The notes: generated from the letters alone by a model not told the origin. 64,000 nt of DNA from Cupriavidus consociatus (GCF_017814975.1 NZ_JAGIQA010000017.1:99327-163326), one strand, 5' to 3'; positions 17,308-26,887 are shown, counted from the stretch's first letter. Numbers and translations are program-made.

Positions 17308-20300
17308 TCAACCGGCCAGCGCCTCCACCCCTGCCTCGGTCCGCCTGATGCGGAACCACGCCGCGTACAGCGCCGGCAGGAACAGCAGCGTCAGCACGGT
17401 GGCGATGATCAGCCCGCCCATGATTGCCACCGCCATCGGGCCCCAGAACATCGAGCGCGACAGCGGGATCATCGCCAGCACGGCCGCCGCCGCGGTCAAA
17501 ATGATCGGGCGGAAGCGGCGCACCGCGGCTTCGACGATGGCGGTCCAGGGCTGCACGCCCGCGCTGATGTCCTGCTCGATCTGGTCGACCAAAATCACCG
17601 AGTTGCGGATGATCATGCCCAGCAGTGCGGTGATCCCCAACTGCGCCACGAACCCCATCGGCGCGCGCAGCAGCAACAGCGTCGCGGCGGCGCCGATCAG
17701 GCCCAGCGGGCCGGTCAGGAATACCATCAGCGCGCGCGAGAAGCTGTGCAGCTGCAGCATCAGCAACGTGAAGATCAGGAAGATGCACAGCGGCAACTGC
17801 GCGGCGATTGACGCGCCCGCCTTGCCGCTTTCTTCTTCCGCGCCAGCCACGGTGATGCGGTAGCCCGCCGGCAGTTGCGCGCGCAGCTTGTCCAGCTGCG
17901 GGTTGATCTGCGCGGTCACGGTCGGGCCCTGGATGCCGTCTGCCACGTCCGCCTGCACGGTCACGCCGAAGTCACGGTTTTCGCGCCAGACCACGCCGGG
18001 CTCGGACTTCAGCGCCACGCGGGCTACCTGGGTCAGCGGCACGGTGCGGCCGGTATTGGTCGGCACCAGCACGTTGTTCAGGTCGGACATGGCATCGCGC
18101 TCGTTGCGCGGCGTCCGTATCAGGATCTCGATCAGCTTGTCGCCGTCGCGATACTGGCCTACTGGCACGCCGGTCAGCACGGTCTGCGTCACGCGCGCGA
18201 TCGCGCTGGTGGTGACGCCCAGCGCGCGCGCCTTGTCCTGGTCGATCTCCAGGCGCAGCATCTTGACGTTCTCGTTCCAGTTGTCATTGACGCCGACCGT
18301 GTTCGGGTTGGCGCGCATCACGGCCTTGACCTGGTCGGCCAGCTGGCGCACCGCGCCTGCCTCCGGGCCGATCACGCGGAACTGCACCGGATACGCCACC
18401 GGCGGCCCGTTCGGCAGCAGCTTGACGCGGCCGCGCAGGTATGGGAATTCGGTGTCGAGCAGCTTGATGATCCGACGGCGCAGCGCGTCGCGCACCTCGG
18501 TGCTGACTGGCATCACGATCACCTGCGCCACGTTGCTCTGCGGGAATATCTGGTCGAGCGGCAGGTAGAAGCGCGGCGCGCCGGTGCCGACGAAGGTGGT
18601 CAGGCTTTCCACCTGCCTGTCCTTGCCCACCAGCCGCTCGAAGCGCTTGGCTTCGGCTTCCATCTGGGCAAAGCTGGTGCCTTCCGGCATCCACAGCTCC
18701 ACCATCAGCTCGGGCCGGCTGGAGTCGGGAAAGAACTGCTTCTCGACGAACCTGAACGCATAGATGCCCAGCACGAACGTCACCAGCGTGATGGCGATCA
18801 CGGTCTTGCGCCAGGTCACGCACCAGTCCACCAGCAGGCGGAAGCGGGCGTAGAACGGCGTATCGAACACCTCATGGTGCTCGCCAGCGCCCGCGCCGCG
18901 CGTCTTTAGCAGCAGGTAGCCGAGGTAAGGCGTGAAATACACCGCCGCCAGCCACGACAGCACCAGCGCCAGCGCCGTCACGGCAAAGATGGCGAAGGTG
19001 TACTCGCCCACGGTCGAGCGCGCCAGCCCCACCGGCAGGAAACCCGCCGCCGTGATCAGCGTGCCGGTCAGCATCGGCATCGCCGTCGAGGTATAGGCAA
19101 AGGTGGCGGCCTCCATCTTGGAGAAGCCTTCTTCCAGCTTGCGCACCATCATCTCGACCGCGATGATGGCATCGTCGACCAGCAGCCCCAGCGCCACGAT
19201 CAGCGCGCCCAGCGAGATCTTGTGCAGGCCGATGCCGAAGATGTGCATGAACAGGAAGGTCACCGCCAGCACCAGCGGAATCGTCAGCGCCACCACAAGC
19301 CCGGGCCGCACGTCCAGCCGCAGCGGCCGCGTATGCAAGCCCAGCGCGACGAAGCTGACCGCCAGCACGATCACCACGGCTTCGATCAGCACGCGCACGA
19401 ACTCGCCCACCGATTGCCTGACCGCCTTGGGCTGGTCCTGCACCTGGTCCATCTCGATGCCGACCGGCAGCTGGCCGCGCAGCTTCTCGAAGGCCGCGCG
19501 CAGGTCCTTGCCGAGCTGGATGATGTCGCCGCCCTTCTGCATCGAAATGCCCAGCCCGATCACATCCCTGCCGTTGAAGCGCATCCGCGTCTGGGTCGGG
19601 TCGACATAGCCGCGGTACACCTGCGCGATATCGCCGAGACGGATATTGGCGATGCCGTTGGGCCCACGCAGCACCAGGTTCTCCAGGTCCCCGACGCTGG
19701 CGAACTGGCCGGACAGGCGCACCTGGAGGTTGTCGCTCGGCGTGACCAGCACGCCGCTGCCAGTCAGGTTGTTCTGCTGCGAGATCTGGTCGGCGATGCC
19801 ATTGATGTCCAGCCCGAGCTGGGCAAAGCGCGCCTGGTTGAATTCGATATAGACCTTCTCGTCCTGCAACCCGATCAGCGACACCTTTGCCACCGATGGC
19901 ACGCGCAGCAGCTCCTGCCGCACCAGGTCCGCATACTCGCGCAGCTCCTTGTAGCTGAAGCCGTCGGCGGACAGCGCATAGATGGTGCCGTAGACGTCGC
20001 CGAACTCATCGTTGAAGAACGGCCCGCGCACGCCCGCGGGCAACGTGTGCTGGATATCGCCGATCTTCTTGCGCACGGTGTACCAGATCTGCCCGGTTTC
20101 CTTCGCGGGCGAGGTGTCCTTGAGCTGGAAGATCACCGTGGTCTCGCCGGGCTTGGAGAAGCTGCGGATCTTGTCGGCGTAAGGCACCTCCTGCAACTGG
20201 CGTTCGATCTTGTCGGTCACCTGCACCGCGATCTGCTCGGCGGTGGCGCCCGGCCAGAATGCCTGCACCACCATCACGCGGAAGGTAAAGGGCGGATCCT

Positions 20301-20421
20301 CGTCCTGGCCGAGCTGGAAGAACGCCAGCAGGCCGCCCAGCAGCAGCACCACCAGCAGGTAGCGGGTCAGCGGCTGGTGCTCGAGCGCCCAGCGCGACAG
20401 GTTAAAGCGGGAATGATCCAT
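17308..20421 (-). CDS. RND efflux transporter permease subunit
   Basis: Proton-driven inner-membrane pump of the hydrophobe/amphiphile RND family that works with an adaptor and an outer-membrane channel. The 1037 residues have the usual layout: a first transmembrane helix near 20-40, a large periplasmic porter domain, helices 2-6 at about 335-510, a second periplasmic loop and the remaining helices at the C-terminus. The proton-relay Asp pair is visible in GLLVDDAIIAVE (near 412). It follows the adaptor gene by seven bases, so the two are co-transcribed and probably translationally coupled. No outer-membrane factor or local regulator gene accompanies them. Substrate cannot be read from the sequence; heavy-metal CzcA-type motifs are not evident. 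Confidence 0.93.
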   Translation of the reverse strand: MDHSRFNLSRWALEHQPLTRYLLVVLLLGGLLAFFQLGQDEDPPFTFRVMVVQAFWPGATAEQIAVQVTDKIERQLQEVPYADKIRSFSKPGETTVIFQLKDTSPAKETGQIWYTVRKKIGDIQHTLPAGVRGPFFNDEFGDVYGTIYALSADGFSYKELREYADLVRQELLRVPSVAKVSLIGLQDEKVYIEFNQARFAQLGLDINGIADQISQQNNLTGSGVLVTPSDNLQVRLSGQFASVGDLENLVLRGPNGIANIRLGDIAQVYRGYVDPTQTRMRFNGRDVIGLGISMQKGGDIIQLGKDLRAAFEKLRGQLPVGIEMDQVQDQPKAVRQSVGEFVRVLIEAVVIVLAVSFVALGLHTRPLRLDVRPGLVVALTIPLVLAVTFLFMHIFGIGLHKISLGALIVALGLLVDDAIIAVEMMVRKLEEGFSKMEAATFAYTSTAMPMLTGTLITAAGFLPVGLARSTVGEYTFAIFAVTALALVLSWLAAVYFTPYLGYLLLKTRGAGAGEHHEVFDTPFYARFRLLVDWCVTWRKTVIAITLVTFVLGIYAFRFVEKQFFPDSSRPELMVELWMPEGTSFAQMEAEAKRFERLVGKDRQVESLTTFVGTGAPRFYLPLDQIFPQSNVAQVIVMPVSTEVRDALRRRIIKLLDTEFPYLRGRVKLLPNGPPVAYPVQFRVIGPEAGAVRQLADQVKAVMRANPNTVGVNDNWNENVKMLRLEIDQDKARALGVTTSAIARVTQTVLTGVPVGQYRDGDKLIEILIRTPRNERDAMSDLNNVLVPTNTGRTVPLTQVARVALKSEPGVVWRENRDFGVTVQADVADGIQGPTVTAQINPQLDKLRAQLPAGYRITVAGAEEESGKAGASIAAQLPLCIFLIFTLLMLQLHSFSRALMVFLTGPLGLIGAAATLLLLRAPMGFVAQLGITALLGMIIRNSVILVDQIEQDISAGVQPWTAIVEAAVRRFRPIILTAAAAVLAMIPLSRSMFWGPMAVAIMGGLIIATVLTLLFLPALYAAWFRIRRTEAGVEALAG

Positions 20422-20428
20422 GCCGACT

Positions 20429-21673
20429 TCAGCCCTGCTTAGTGGCTGCGGCAGGGGCTGCGGCAGGGGCTGCGGTCGGCGCGGAAGCAGGCGCTACGGC
20501 CTGCAGCGGCCGCACCTTCTGCCCCGGGCGCAGCAGGTGTACGCCCGCGGTGACGATGGTCTGGCCTGGCGCCAGCCCCTGGCGCACTTCCACCTCGTTG
20601 CCGACGGCGTCGCCCAGCGTCACCGTGACCGGCTTGACCGTACCAGCGGCGGCGTCGTAGATCCACACCTGGTTGCGCCCCTGCTCCTGCAGCAGCGCGG
20701 TCAGCGGCACGCGGATCGCGGAGGTGGCCCCGGTCCGCACGAACGTCACCACGGCGGTCATGCCGAGCTTGAGATCGGCGGGCGGATCAGGAATGGTGAC
20801 GCGGGTGGCATAGGTGCGCGTAACCGGGTCGGCGGCAGCGGCAATCTCGCGCACGCGGCCGGGCAGCTCGCGCTTGGGCTCGGCCCAGGTATGGATGCTG
20901 ACATCGGCAATGCCGCGCAGCAGGTCGACCTGGTCTTCCGGCAGGCCGATCGCCACTTCCTTTTCCGCGGTCTGGGCCACGCGCACCACCGGCTGGCCCG
21001 GGGTGACGACCTGGCCCACCTCGGCGTCGATGGCGGTGACCACGCCGTCGGCGTCGGCATGCAGCACGGCGTAGGCGGTCTGGTTGGCCTGGCTGCGCAG
21101 GCCGGCCTGGGCCTGGCGCAGGCGCGAATCGGCGGCCTCGAAACTGGCCTGGCGACGGTGCTGTTCGGCGGCGCTGATAAAGCCCTTGGCGAACAGGTCG
21201 TTGTAGCGCTTCAGGTCGGATGCGGCGAGGTCGCGATCGGTCTTCGCCGCCTCGAACTGGGCGCGCGAGCCTGCTTCGGCCAGGGAAAGGTCAGTCGGAT
21301 CGAGCCGGGCCAGCGGCTGGCCCTTGGTGACGACGGCACCGACGTCGACCAGGCGGGCGGCGATCTTGCCACCCACGCGGAACCCCAGCCGCGACTCGAC
21401 ACGCGGACGCACGTCCCCGGAAAACTCGAAGGCGGTCTTGCCGCTGTGCTGGCTGAGCTGCATCAGGCGCACCGGACGGACTTCCGGCGCCGGCTCGACT
21501 TTTTTTCCGCAGCCCGCGACTGCAACGGCGGCGATGGCCACCAGCGCGGCAGCCACGCGCCGTCCCAGGCGCTTGAAGCGCTCGGAGCGCTCGGTGCGAG
21601 CGCGGCGTAACGATTTTGTGTCAAAAAGAGTCGCTGCGGCCGCAACTTCCGGCACTGGGCAAAGCACTGGCAT
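20429..21673 (-). CDS. RND efflux periplasmic adaptor (membrane fusion) lipoprotein
   Basis: Links the permease to an outer-membrane channel. The 414-residue precursor has a long basic N-terminus, a hydrophobic stretch and a lipobox ending at Cys55 (AVAGC), so the mature protein is probably lipid-anchored. A split biotinyl-lipoyl-like domain, a helical hairpin (about 150-200, with GLRSQANQTAYAV on its return) and beta-barrel domains follow the HlyD/AcrA layout. The C-terminus is an Ala/Pro-rich low-complexity tail. MPVLCPVPE at 21673 is the best start, although the N-terminus before the signal is unusually long; an in-frame start at 21877 is less likely. First gene of the pair. Confidence 0.9.
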   Translation of the reverse strand: MPVLCPVPEVAAAATLFDTKSLRRARTERSERFKRLGRRVAAALVAIAAVAVAGCGKKVEPAPEVRPVRLMQLSQHSGKTAFEFSGDVRPRVESRLGFRVGGKIAARLVDVGAVVTKGQPLARLDPTDLSLAEAGSRAQFEAAKTDRDLAASDLKRYNDLFAKGFISAAEQHRRQASFEAADSRLRQAQAGLRSQANQTAYAVLHADADGVVTAIDAEVGQVVTPGQPVVRVAQTAEKEVAIGLPEDQVDLLRGIADVSIHTWAEPKRELPGRVREIAAAADPVTRTYATRVTIPDPPADLKLGMTAVVTFVRTGATSAIRVPLTALLQEQGRNQVWIYDAAAGTVKPVTVTLGDAVGNEVEVRQGLAPGQTIVTAGVHLLRPGQKVRPLQAVAPASAPTAAPAAAPAAATKQG

Positions 21674-21911
21674 CGGTAAGCTAGGAGTCGGATGGAACAG
21701 CTGGCAAGGCAGGCCGTCGGCCGCGGAGGCAAGTGCGGGGCAATAAATAACTGGCCGGTCAGCAATATAGCGATCCCCGCGGGGGTGCGTCAAACGACAG
21801 GCGACCAAACGTCTGGAATGCCCCCTCGGGTGCCGTTCCCGCGGATGAGCTGTGATTAGATGTCTGCCGCCGGCCATCCCGGCGGCGCCCGGCTGTCCGG
21901 ATCTGCGATGC

Positions 21912-21917
21912 TACAAT
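21912..21917 (+). promoter_or_regulatory. hpnD promoter -10 element
   Basis: TACAAT predicts a transcript start near 21924. It therefore disfavours the ATG codons at 21860 and 21908 and supports GTG 21962 as the hpnD start. Confidence 0.5.
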
Positions 21918-21961
21918 CGGCGCCCCGCGCTTCCCCCACCCATCTTCAGATTGAGACCGGC

Positions 21962-22798
21962 GTGACGCCCGATCAGTATTGCCAAGAGAAAGTCGCCCAG
22001 AGCGGCTCCAGCTTCTATTACAGCTTCCTGTTCCTGCCGGCCGAACGCCGGCGCGCCATCACCGCGCTGTACGCCTGGTGCCGCGAAGTCGACGACGTGG
22101 TTGACGATACGCATGATACTGGGCTGGCGCACCAGCAGCTGGACTGGTGGCGCGCGGAACTGCGGCGGCTGTTCGACGGGGCGCCCACGCACCCGACCAC
22201 CCAGGCGCTGCAGCCGCATGTTGCCGGCGCCGCCCTGCCGCAGGGCGAAATGGCCGAAGTGCTCGACGGCATGGAGATGGACCTGACGCAGACGCGCTAC
22301 CTGGATGAAGCCGGACTGAACCGCTACTGCCATTGCGTCGCCGGCGTGGTCGGCACGCTCAGCGCGCGGCTGTTCGGCTATACCGACCCGAAGACGCTGG
22401 AATTTGCCGAGAAGCTCGGACTGTCGCTGCAACTGGTCAATATCCTGCGCGACGTGGGCGAGGACGCCCGGCGCGGCCGCATCTACCTGCCCGTCAGTAC
22501 GCTGCAGCAGTTCCAGGTGCCGGCTTCCGAAATCCTCAAGGGCCAGCATTCCGAGCGCTTCGTCGCACTGATGCAATACCATGCCGAACGCGCCCGCAGG
22601 CTGTACCGCGAGGCGCTGGCGGCGCTGCCCCGCCAGGACCGCCGCGCCCAGCGCGCCGGCCTGCTGATGGGGGCGATCTACCATGCGCTGCTCGATGAGC
22701 TGGAGGCCAGCCAGTTCCAGGTCCTCAGCCAGCGCATCGGCCTGACGCCGCTGCGCAAGCTGTGGATCGCCTGGAAGACCTGGATCCGCAATAGCTGA
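21962..22798 (+). CDS. hpnD: presqualene diphosphate synthase HpnD (squalene/phytoene synthase family)
   Basis: Condenses two farnesyl diphosphates to presqualene diphosphate, the first step toward squalene and hopanoids with HpnC and HpnE. With the GTG start the protein has 278 residues and begins MTPDQYCQEK, the usual family N-terminus. It shows the first Asp-rich motif DDVVDD (44-49) and a second motif region NILRDVGEDARRGR (about 160-173). ATG 21908 would add 18 unusual residues and lies upstream of the predicted transcript start. No other hpn gene is adjacent. Phytoene synthase is a possible alternative, but no carotenoid gene is nearby. It is followed 46 bases later by an amidohydrolase gene in the same orientation. 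Confidence 0.88.
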   Translation: MTPDQYCQEKVAQSGSSFYYSFLFLPAERRRAITALYAWCREVDDVVDDTHDTGLAHQQLDWWRAELRRLFDGAPTHPTTQALQPHVAGAALPQGEMAEVLDGMEMDLTQTRYLDEAGLNRYCHCVAGVVGTLSARLFGYTDPKTLEFAEKLGLSLQLVNILRDVGEDARRGRIYLPVSTLQQFQVPASEILKGQHSERFVALMQYHAERARRLYREALAALPRQDRRAQRAGLLMGAIYHALLDELEASQFQVLSQRIGLTPLRKLWIAWKTWIRNS

Positions 22799-22844
22799 CC
22801 CATAGCAAACAGGCCGCAAGGCACGACACCCGCCGACACCCCTT

Positions 22845-24107
22845 ATGTCCCAGACCACTGCTTCCCTCGGCCAGGCCATCCTCGACCACGCCGACCAGCT
22901 CGCCCGCTTCTCCGACATGGAAGGCGGCCTGACCTGTGCCTACCTGTCGCCGGCGCACCGCGCCGCGCAGGACCGGCTGGCGCAATGGATGGAAGCCGCG
23001 GGCATGCAGGTGCGCATCGACGCCATCGGCAATGTCATCGGCCGCTACGCCGCCGACCCCGCCGTTACCGATGCGCGCGTGCTGATGACCGGCTCGCACT
23101 TCGATACGGTGCGCAATGGGGGCCGCTACGACGGGCGCCTCGGCATCCTGCTGCCGATCGCCGTGGTGGATGCGCTGAACCGGGCCGGGATCCGGCTGCC
23201 ATACCACTTCGAAGTGGTGGGATTCGCCGAGGAGGAAGGGCTGCGCTTCAAGACCAGCTTCCTGGCCAGCAGCGTGCTGGCGGGCCGCTTCGATCCCGCG
23301 CTGCTTGCCCGCACCGACACGGACGGCCTCACGCTGGCCGAGGCCCTCGCCGCCTCCGGCCTGCCCGGCGCGGGCGGCCTGGACGCGCTGCGCGCGGCGG
23401 CGCTGGACCCGGCGACGCTGCTGGGCTTTGTCGAAGTGCATATCGAACAGGGTCCCGTGCTGCTGCACCACGACCTGCCGCTGGGCGTGGTCACGCAAAT
23501 CGCCGGAAGCAGCCGCTTCCAGGTGCGGGTGGAAGGCCAGGCCAGCCATGCCGGAACGACGCCGATGGGCATGCGCAAGGACGCCGCCGCGGGCGCGGCC
23601 GAAATGGTGCTGCTGGTGGAACAGCGCTGCGCCGCCGCGCCCACGCTGGTCGGCACCGTCGGCCAGCTGCAGGTGCCGGACGGATCGAGCAACGTGATCC
23701 CGGCGGCCTGCACGTTCTCGATGGACATCCGCGCCGGCGCCGACGACATCCGCGAGGCGGCCATCGCGGACATCGTTGCCGGCATCGAGCAGATCGCCGC
23801 ACGGCGCGGGCTGTCGGCGCAGGTCGAGCGCGTGCCGCCGGTGAACAACGCGCCTTGCGCCCGCTGGCTGATGGACCAGTTCGGCGCGGTATTGAAGAAG
23901 CGGGGGATGGAGGCGTTCGAGCTGCCTTCCGGCGCGGGCCACGACGCCATGATGATGCACCGCATCACCGACGTGGCGATGCTGTTCGTGCGCTGCGGCA
24001 ATGGCGGCATCAGCCACAACCCGCTGGAGACCATCACCGCCGAGGATGCGCAGCTGGCGGCCGAAGTCTTCGTCGACTTCCTGCGCCATTTCCAGCCGCG
24101 CGGTTGA
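22845..24107 (+). CDS. M20-family Zn-dependent amidohydrolase (allantoate amidohydrolase / N-carbamoyl amino acid hydrolase type)
   Basis: Binuclear metal enzyme that hydrolyses the C-N bond of allantoate or N-carbamoyl amino acids. The 420 residues show the metal ligands in GSHFDTV (about 83-89), a bridging acidic cluster FAEEEGLRF (about 127-135), HIEQGPVL near 202 and GAGHDAMMM near the C-terminus, with a lid dimerisation domain between. The family and the allantoate branch are clear from GGRYDGRLGIL after the first ligands. Without a ureide or hydantoin gene cluster nearby, allantoate, ureidoglycine and carbamoyl-beta-alanine all remain possible substrates, so no gene symbol is given. Confidence 0.87.
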   Translation: MSQTTASLGQAILDHADQLARFSDMEGGLTCAYLSPAHRAAQDRLAQWMEAAGMQVRIDAIGNVIGRYAADPAVTDARVLMTGSHFDTVRNGGRYDGRLGILLPIAVVDALNRAGIRLPYHFEVVGFAEEEGLRFKTSFLASSVLAGRFDPALLARTDTDGLTLAEALAASGLPGAGGLDALRAAALDPATLLGFVEVHIEQGPVLLHHDLPLGVVTQIAGSSRFQVRVEGQASHAGTTPMGMRKDAAAGAAEMVLLVEQRCAAAPTLVGTVGQLQVPDGSSNVIPAACTFSMDIRAGADDIREAAIADIVAGIEQIAARRGLSAQVERVPPVNNAPCARWLMDQFGAVLKKRGMEAFELPSGAGHDAMMMHRITDVAMLFVRCGNGGISHNPLETITAEDAQLAAEVFVDFLRHFQPRG

Positions 24108-24123
24108 CAGCAGACGGCAGCGC

Positions 24124-24474
24124 TCAGCTGCCGTCGTACATCTCCCGCCCGAAATCGTAGAGGCTCTTGCGCAAGCGGCGCCGCTCGTCCGGCGACAGCC
24201 GCGAACCGCCGCGATCGCGTTCGTCCACGCGGCGGCGGTCGGTCTCGCGCTGCTCGGCGCGATGGCGCTCGGCACGGGCGCGCGCCTCGCGCTGGCCGTT
24301 GCCAGGATCGCTCGCCTGCGCCGACGGATGGCGCTTGAGCAGGTTGGCCATGCCGGCCGACTGGGCCCGCGCCGGACCGGCCGGCCCAAGCAGCCATGCG
24401 GCAACCGCAAGCGCAATGCATGCGCCGGCGATACCATGCTGCGGAGGCCCGTGCCGGGTTCGGTTCACTTTCAT
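24124..24474 (-). CDS. exported Arg-rich protein of unknown function
   Basis: 116-residue precursor with a signal peptide (about 1-38, ending ARAQS) and a strongly charged mature part dominated by Arg, Glu and Asp (positions about 60-100). It ends in RRRLRKSLYDFGREMYDGS. The charged stretch probably forms a helix or a disordered region. I recognise no domain. It converges with the amidohydrolase gene and diverges from ompR. Short exported charged proteins with a similar C-terminal SPDERRRLR pattern occur in Burkholderiales; that is a recollection, not a match I can test here. Confidence 0.65.
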   Translation of the reverse strand: MKVNRTRHGPPQHGIAGACIALAVAAWLLGPAGPARAQSAGMANLLKRHPSAQASDPGNGQREARARAERHRAEQRETDRRRVDERDRGGSRLSPDERRRLRKSLYDFGREMYDGS

Positions 24475-24790
24475 TGATAATGGCGGTCTTGGCTTCGGAA
24501 AACGCGGTCGTTGAAACCGTCTGAAGCCGGGAAATTTTCGTTACCCCGTCCGATCCCCGTCTGGCGCTGCGGCCCTATGCAAGCATCGAGCCAGGGCTTG
24601 CGAACCGGGTCGGCGGATCCCGTGGATCCTGCGCAGCAAATCCGCGAAAAATTGGCGCGCAAGGTGCGCAAAAAGACGGGATGGCGCAGTGTAATCGCAC
24701 GGTTGATGCACGCTGCCATACCACGGGGTAAAGTATGTAACGTTTTGTTAAGCCATTTTGAGCGAAAGCGATAGTCGCTAAGATACCGCC
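24475..24790. other. intergenic region upstream of ompR
   Basis: No gene supported. The 60 bases before ompR are AT-richer than the surroundings and contain TGTAAC (24736-24741) and GTTAAG (24747-24752), which loosely resemble tandem OmpR half-sites. TAAAGT nearby could be a -10. Autoregulation by OmpR is possible but unproven. Confidence 0.4.
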
Positions 24791-25513
24791 ATGGAAAATA
24801 CCAGCCACAAGATTCTTGTCGTCGACGATGACCCGCGTCTGCGCGATCTGCTGCGCCGATATCTGGGCGAACAGGGTTTCACCGTGCTGGTGGCGGAAAA
24901 CGCCACCGCGATGAACAAGCTCTGGCTGCGCGAGCGTTTCGACCTGCTGGTGCTGGACCTGATGATGCCGGGCGAAGACGGCCTGTCGATCTGCCGCCGG
25001 CTGCGCGGTGCCAACGACCAGACCCCGATCATCATGCTCACCGCCAAGGGCGAGGACGTGGACCGCATCGTCGGCCTGGAAATGGGCGCCGACGATTACC
25101 TGCCCAAGCCCTTCAATCCGCGCGAGCTGATCGCGCGCATCCATGCGGTGCTGCGCCGCAAGGGCCCGGCCGAGGTGCCCGGCGCCCCGTCGGAAACCCC
25201 CGAGACCTTCGCCTTCGGCGACTTCGTGCTCAACCTGGCCACGCGCACGCTGACCAAGAACGACGAGGAAATCACGCTGACCACCGGCGAGTTCTCGGTG
25301 CTCAAGGTATTTGCCCGCCATCCGCGCCAGCCGCTGTCGCGCGAGAAGCTGATGGAAATGGCGCGCGGCCGCGAATATGAAGTGTTCGATCGCAGCCTGG
25401 ACGTGCAGATCTCGCGCCTGCGCAAGCTGATCGAGCCGGACCCGAGCAACCCGCGTTTTATCCAGACGGTCTGGGGCCTGGGCTACGTCTTCATTCCCGA
25501 TGGCGTGAAATAA
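24791..25513 (+). CDS. ompR: two-component response regulator OmpR
   Basis: DNA-binding regulator of the winged-helix class, phosphorylated by EnvZ, usually controlling porins and envelope genes in response to osmolarity. The 240 residues have a receiver domain with acidic pocket VDDD (11-14), phospho-acceptor Asp56 in VLDLMMPGEDG and Lys106 in PKPFN. After a short linker comes a winged-helix domain with DRSLDVQISRLRKLIE and the C-terminal QTVWGLGYVF. The envZ-type kinase follows 24 bases later, confirming the pairing. The RWxVEF-like details of E. coli OmpR are not needed for the family call; true orthology is inferred from synteny and length. Confidence 0.93.
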   Translation: MENTSHKILVVDDDPRLRDLLRRYLGEQGFTVLVAENATAMNKLWLRERFDLLVLDLMMPGEDGLSICRRLRGANDQTPIIMLTAKGEDVDRIVGLEMGADDYLPKPFNPRELIARIHAVLRRKGPAEVPGAPSETPETFAFGDFVLNLATRTLTKNDEEITLTTGEFSVLKVFARHPRQPLSREKLMEMARGREYEVFDRSLDVQISRLRKLIEPDPSNPRFIQTVWGLGYVFIPDGVK

Positions 25514-25537
25514 CCGATAACGGCCGCTGTTCCTATC

Positions 25538-26887
25538 GTGGCGACCGTTATCGGCAGAACCGCGACGCGGTTCTTTGGTTCGCTGTTCTGGCGAACCTTC
25601 ATGCTTATCGCCCTGCTGCTGGCGATCTCGCTGGGCATCTGGTTCCAGAGCTATCGGCTGTTCGAACGCGCCCCGCGCGCGCAGCAGATCGCCATGCAGG
25701 TGGTCAGCGTGGTCAAGCTAACGCGCGCCGCGCTGCTCTACTCCGACCCCGCTCGGCGCCGCTTCCTGCTGCTCGACCTGGTGCAGAACGAAGGCATCAA
25801 GGTCTATCCGCGCGAAAAGGACGACGATTTCGCCGCGCCCACCGCCAACCCTTTCCTGACATCGCTGGTCCAGCAGGAAATCCGCAGCCGCCTGGGCGAG
25901 GACACCGTGCTGGCCACCACCGTCAACGACATCCCCGGCGTGTGGGTCAGCTTCGAGATCGAGGGCGACGACTACTGGGTGGCGATCAGCCCCGAGCGCT
26001 TCGAGCGCGTGCCAGGCATCCAGTGGCTGTGGTGGAGTATTGCGGCGCTGCTGCTGTCGATCATCGGCGCGGCCTTTATCACCGCGCGCGTCAACTATCC
26101 GCTCAAGCGCCTGGCCAATGCCGCGCGCGCGATCGGCGCCGGCGGCGACCCGCCGGCGCTGCCGGAGCGCGGCGCCAGCGAAGTGGCGCTGGCTAACCAC
26201 AGCTTCAACCAGATGGTGCAAGACCTGCGCCAGCTCGACGACGACCGGGTGGTGATGCTGGCCGGCATCTCGCACGACCTGCGCACGCCGCTGACGCGGC
26301 TGCGGCTGGAGACCGAGATGTCGCCGATGGACACGCCCACGCGCGACGCCATGATCGCCGACATCGAGCAGATGGACGCCATCATCGGCCAGTTCCTCAA
26401 CTACGCGCGGCCGCCGCTGGAAACCGTCGAACCGGTCGACCTGTCGGCGCTGGTGCACGACGCCGTGGGCGTCTATGCCGCGCACGACGACGTGCGCGTG
26501 CATGTGCGCGCCCACGAGCCGGTGATGGCCGTGGCCAACCGCATGGAAGTCCAGCGCATCCTCGACAATCTGGTCGAGAACGCGCGCCGCTATGCCAAGG
26601 ACGAGCAGAGCGGCATGGCGGTGGTCGAGATCTCCACCCGCGTCGACGACAAGGAAGCGGTGCTGACCGTGGCCGACCGCGGCAATGGCGTGCCCGATGG
26701 CCAGCTGTCGCTGCTGACGCGGCCGTTCTACCGGCTCGACAGCGCGCGCAGCGAGGCCAAGGGCGCGGGCCTGGGCATGTCCATCGTCAACCGCATCATG
26801 CAGCGCAACGGCGGGCGGCTGCTGCTGGCCAACCGTGCCGCGCCGGATTCGGGCCTGGTGGTCAGCGCCTGCTTCCGCCGCGCATGA
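25538..26887 (+). CDS. envZ: sensor histidine kinase EnvZ
   Basis: Inner-membrane sensor kinase partner of OmpR. The 449 residues show a first transmembrane helix (about 17-38), a periplasmic domain, and a second helix (about 166-188) with HAMP linker. The DHp domain has GISHDLRTPLTRLR (phospho-acceptor His246), and the HATPase domain has the N-box NLVENARRYA, the G1 box DRGNGVPD and the G2 box GAGLGMSIV. The start is GTG 25538; no earlier start is available, and the first ATG (25599) would cut into the first helix. Ribosome-binding signal is weak, so translation may depend on ompR. Confidence 0.92.
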   Translation: MATVIGRTATRFFGSLFWRTFMLIALLLAISLGIWFQSYRLFERAPRAQQIAMQVVSVVKLTRAALLYSDPARRRFLLLDLVQNEGIKVYPREKDDDFAAPTANPFLTSLVQQEIRSRLGEDTVLATTVNDIPGVWVSFEIEGDDYWVAISPERFERVPGIQWLWWSIAALLLSIIGAAFITARVNYPLKRLANAARAIGAGGDPPALPERGASEVALANHSFNQMVQDLRQLDDDRVVMLAGISHDLRTPLTRLRLETEMSPMDTPTRDAMIADIEQMDAIIGQFLNYARPPLETVEPVDLSALVHDAVGVYAAHDDVRVHVRAHEPVMAVANRMEVQRILDNLVENARRYAKDEQSGMAVVEISTRVDDKEAVLTVADRGNGVPDGQLSLLTRPFYRLDSARSEAKGAGLGMSIVNRIMQRNGGRLLLANRAAPDSGLVVSACFRRA

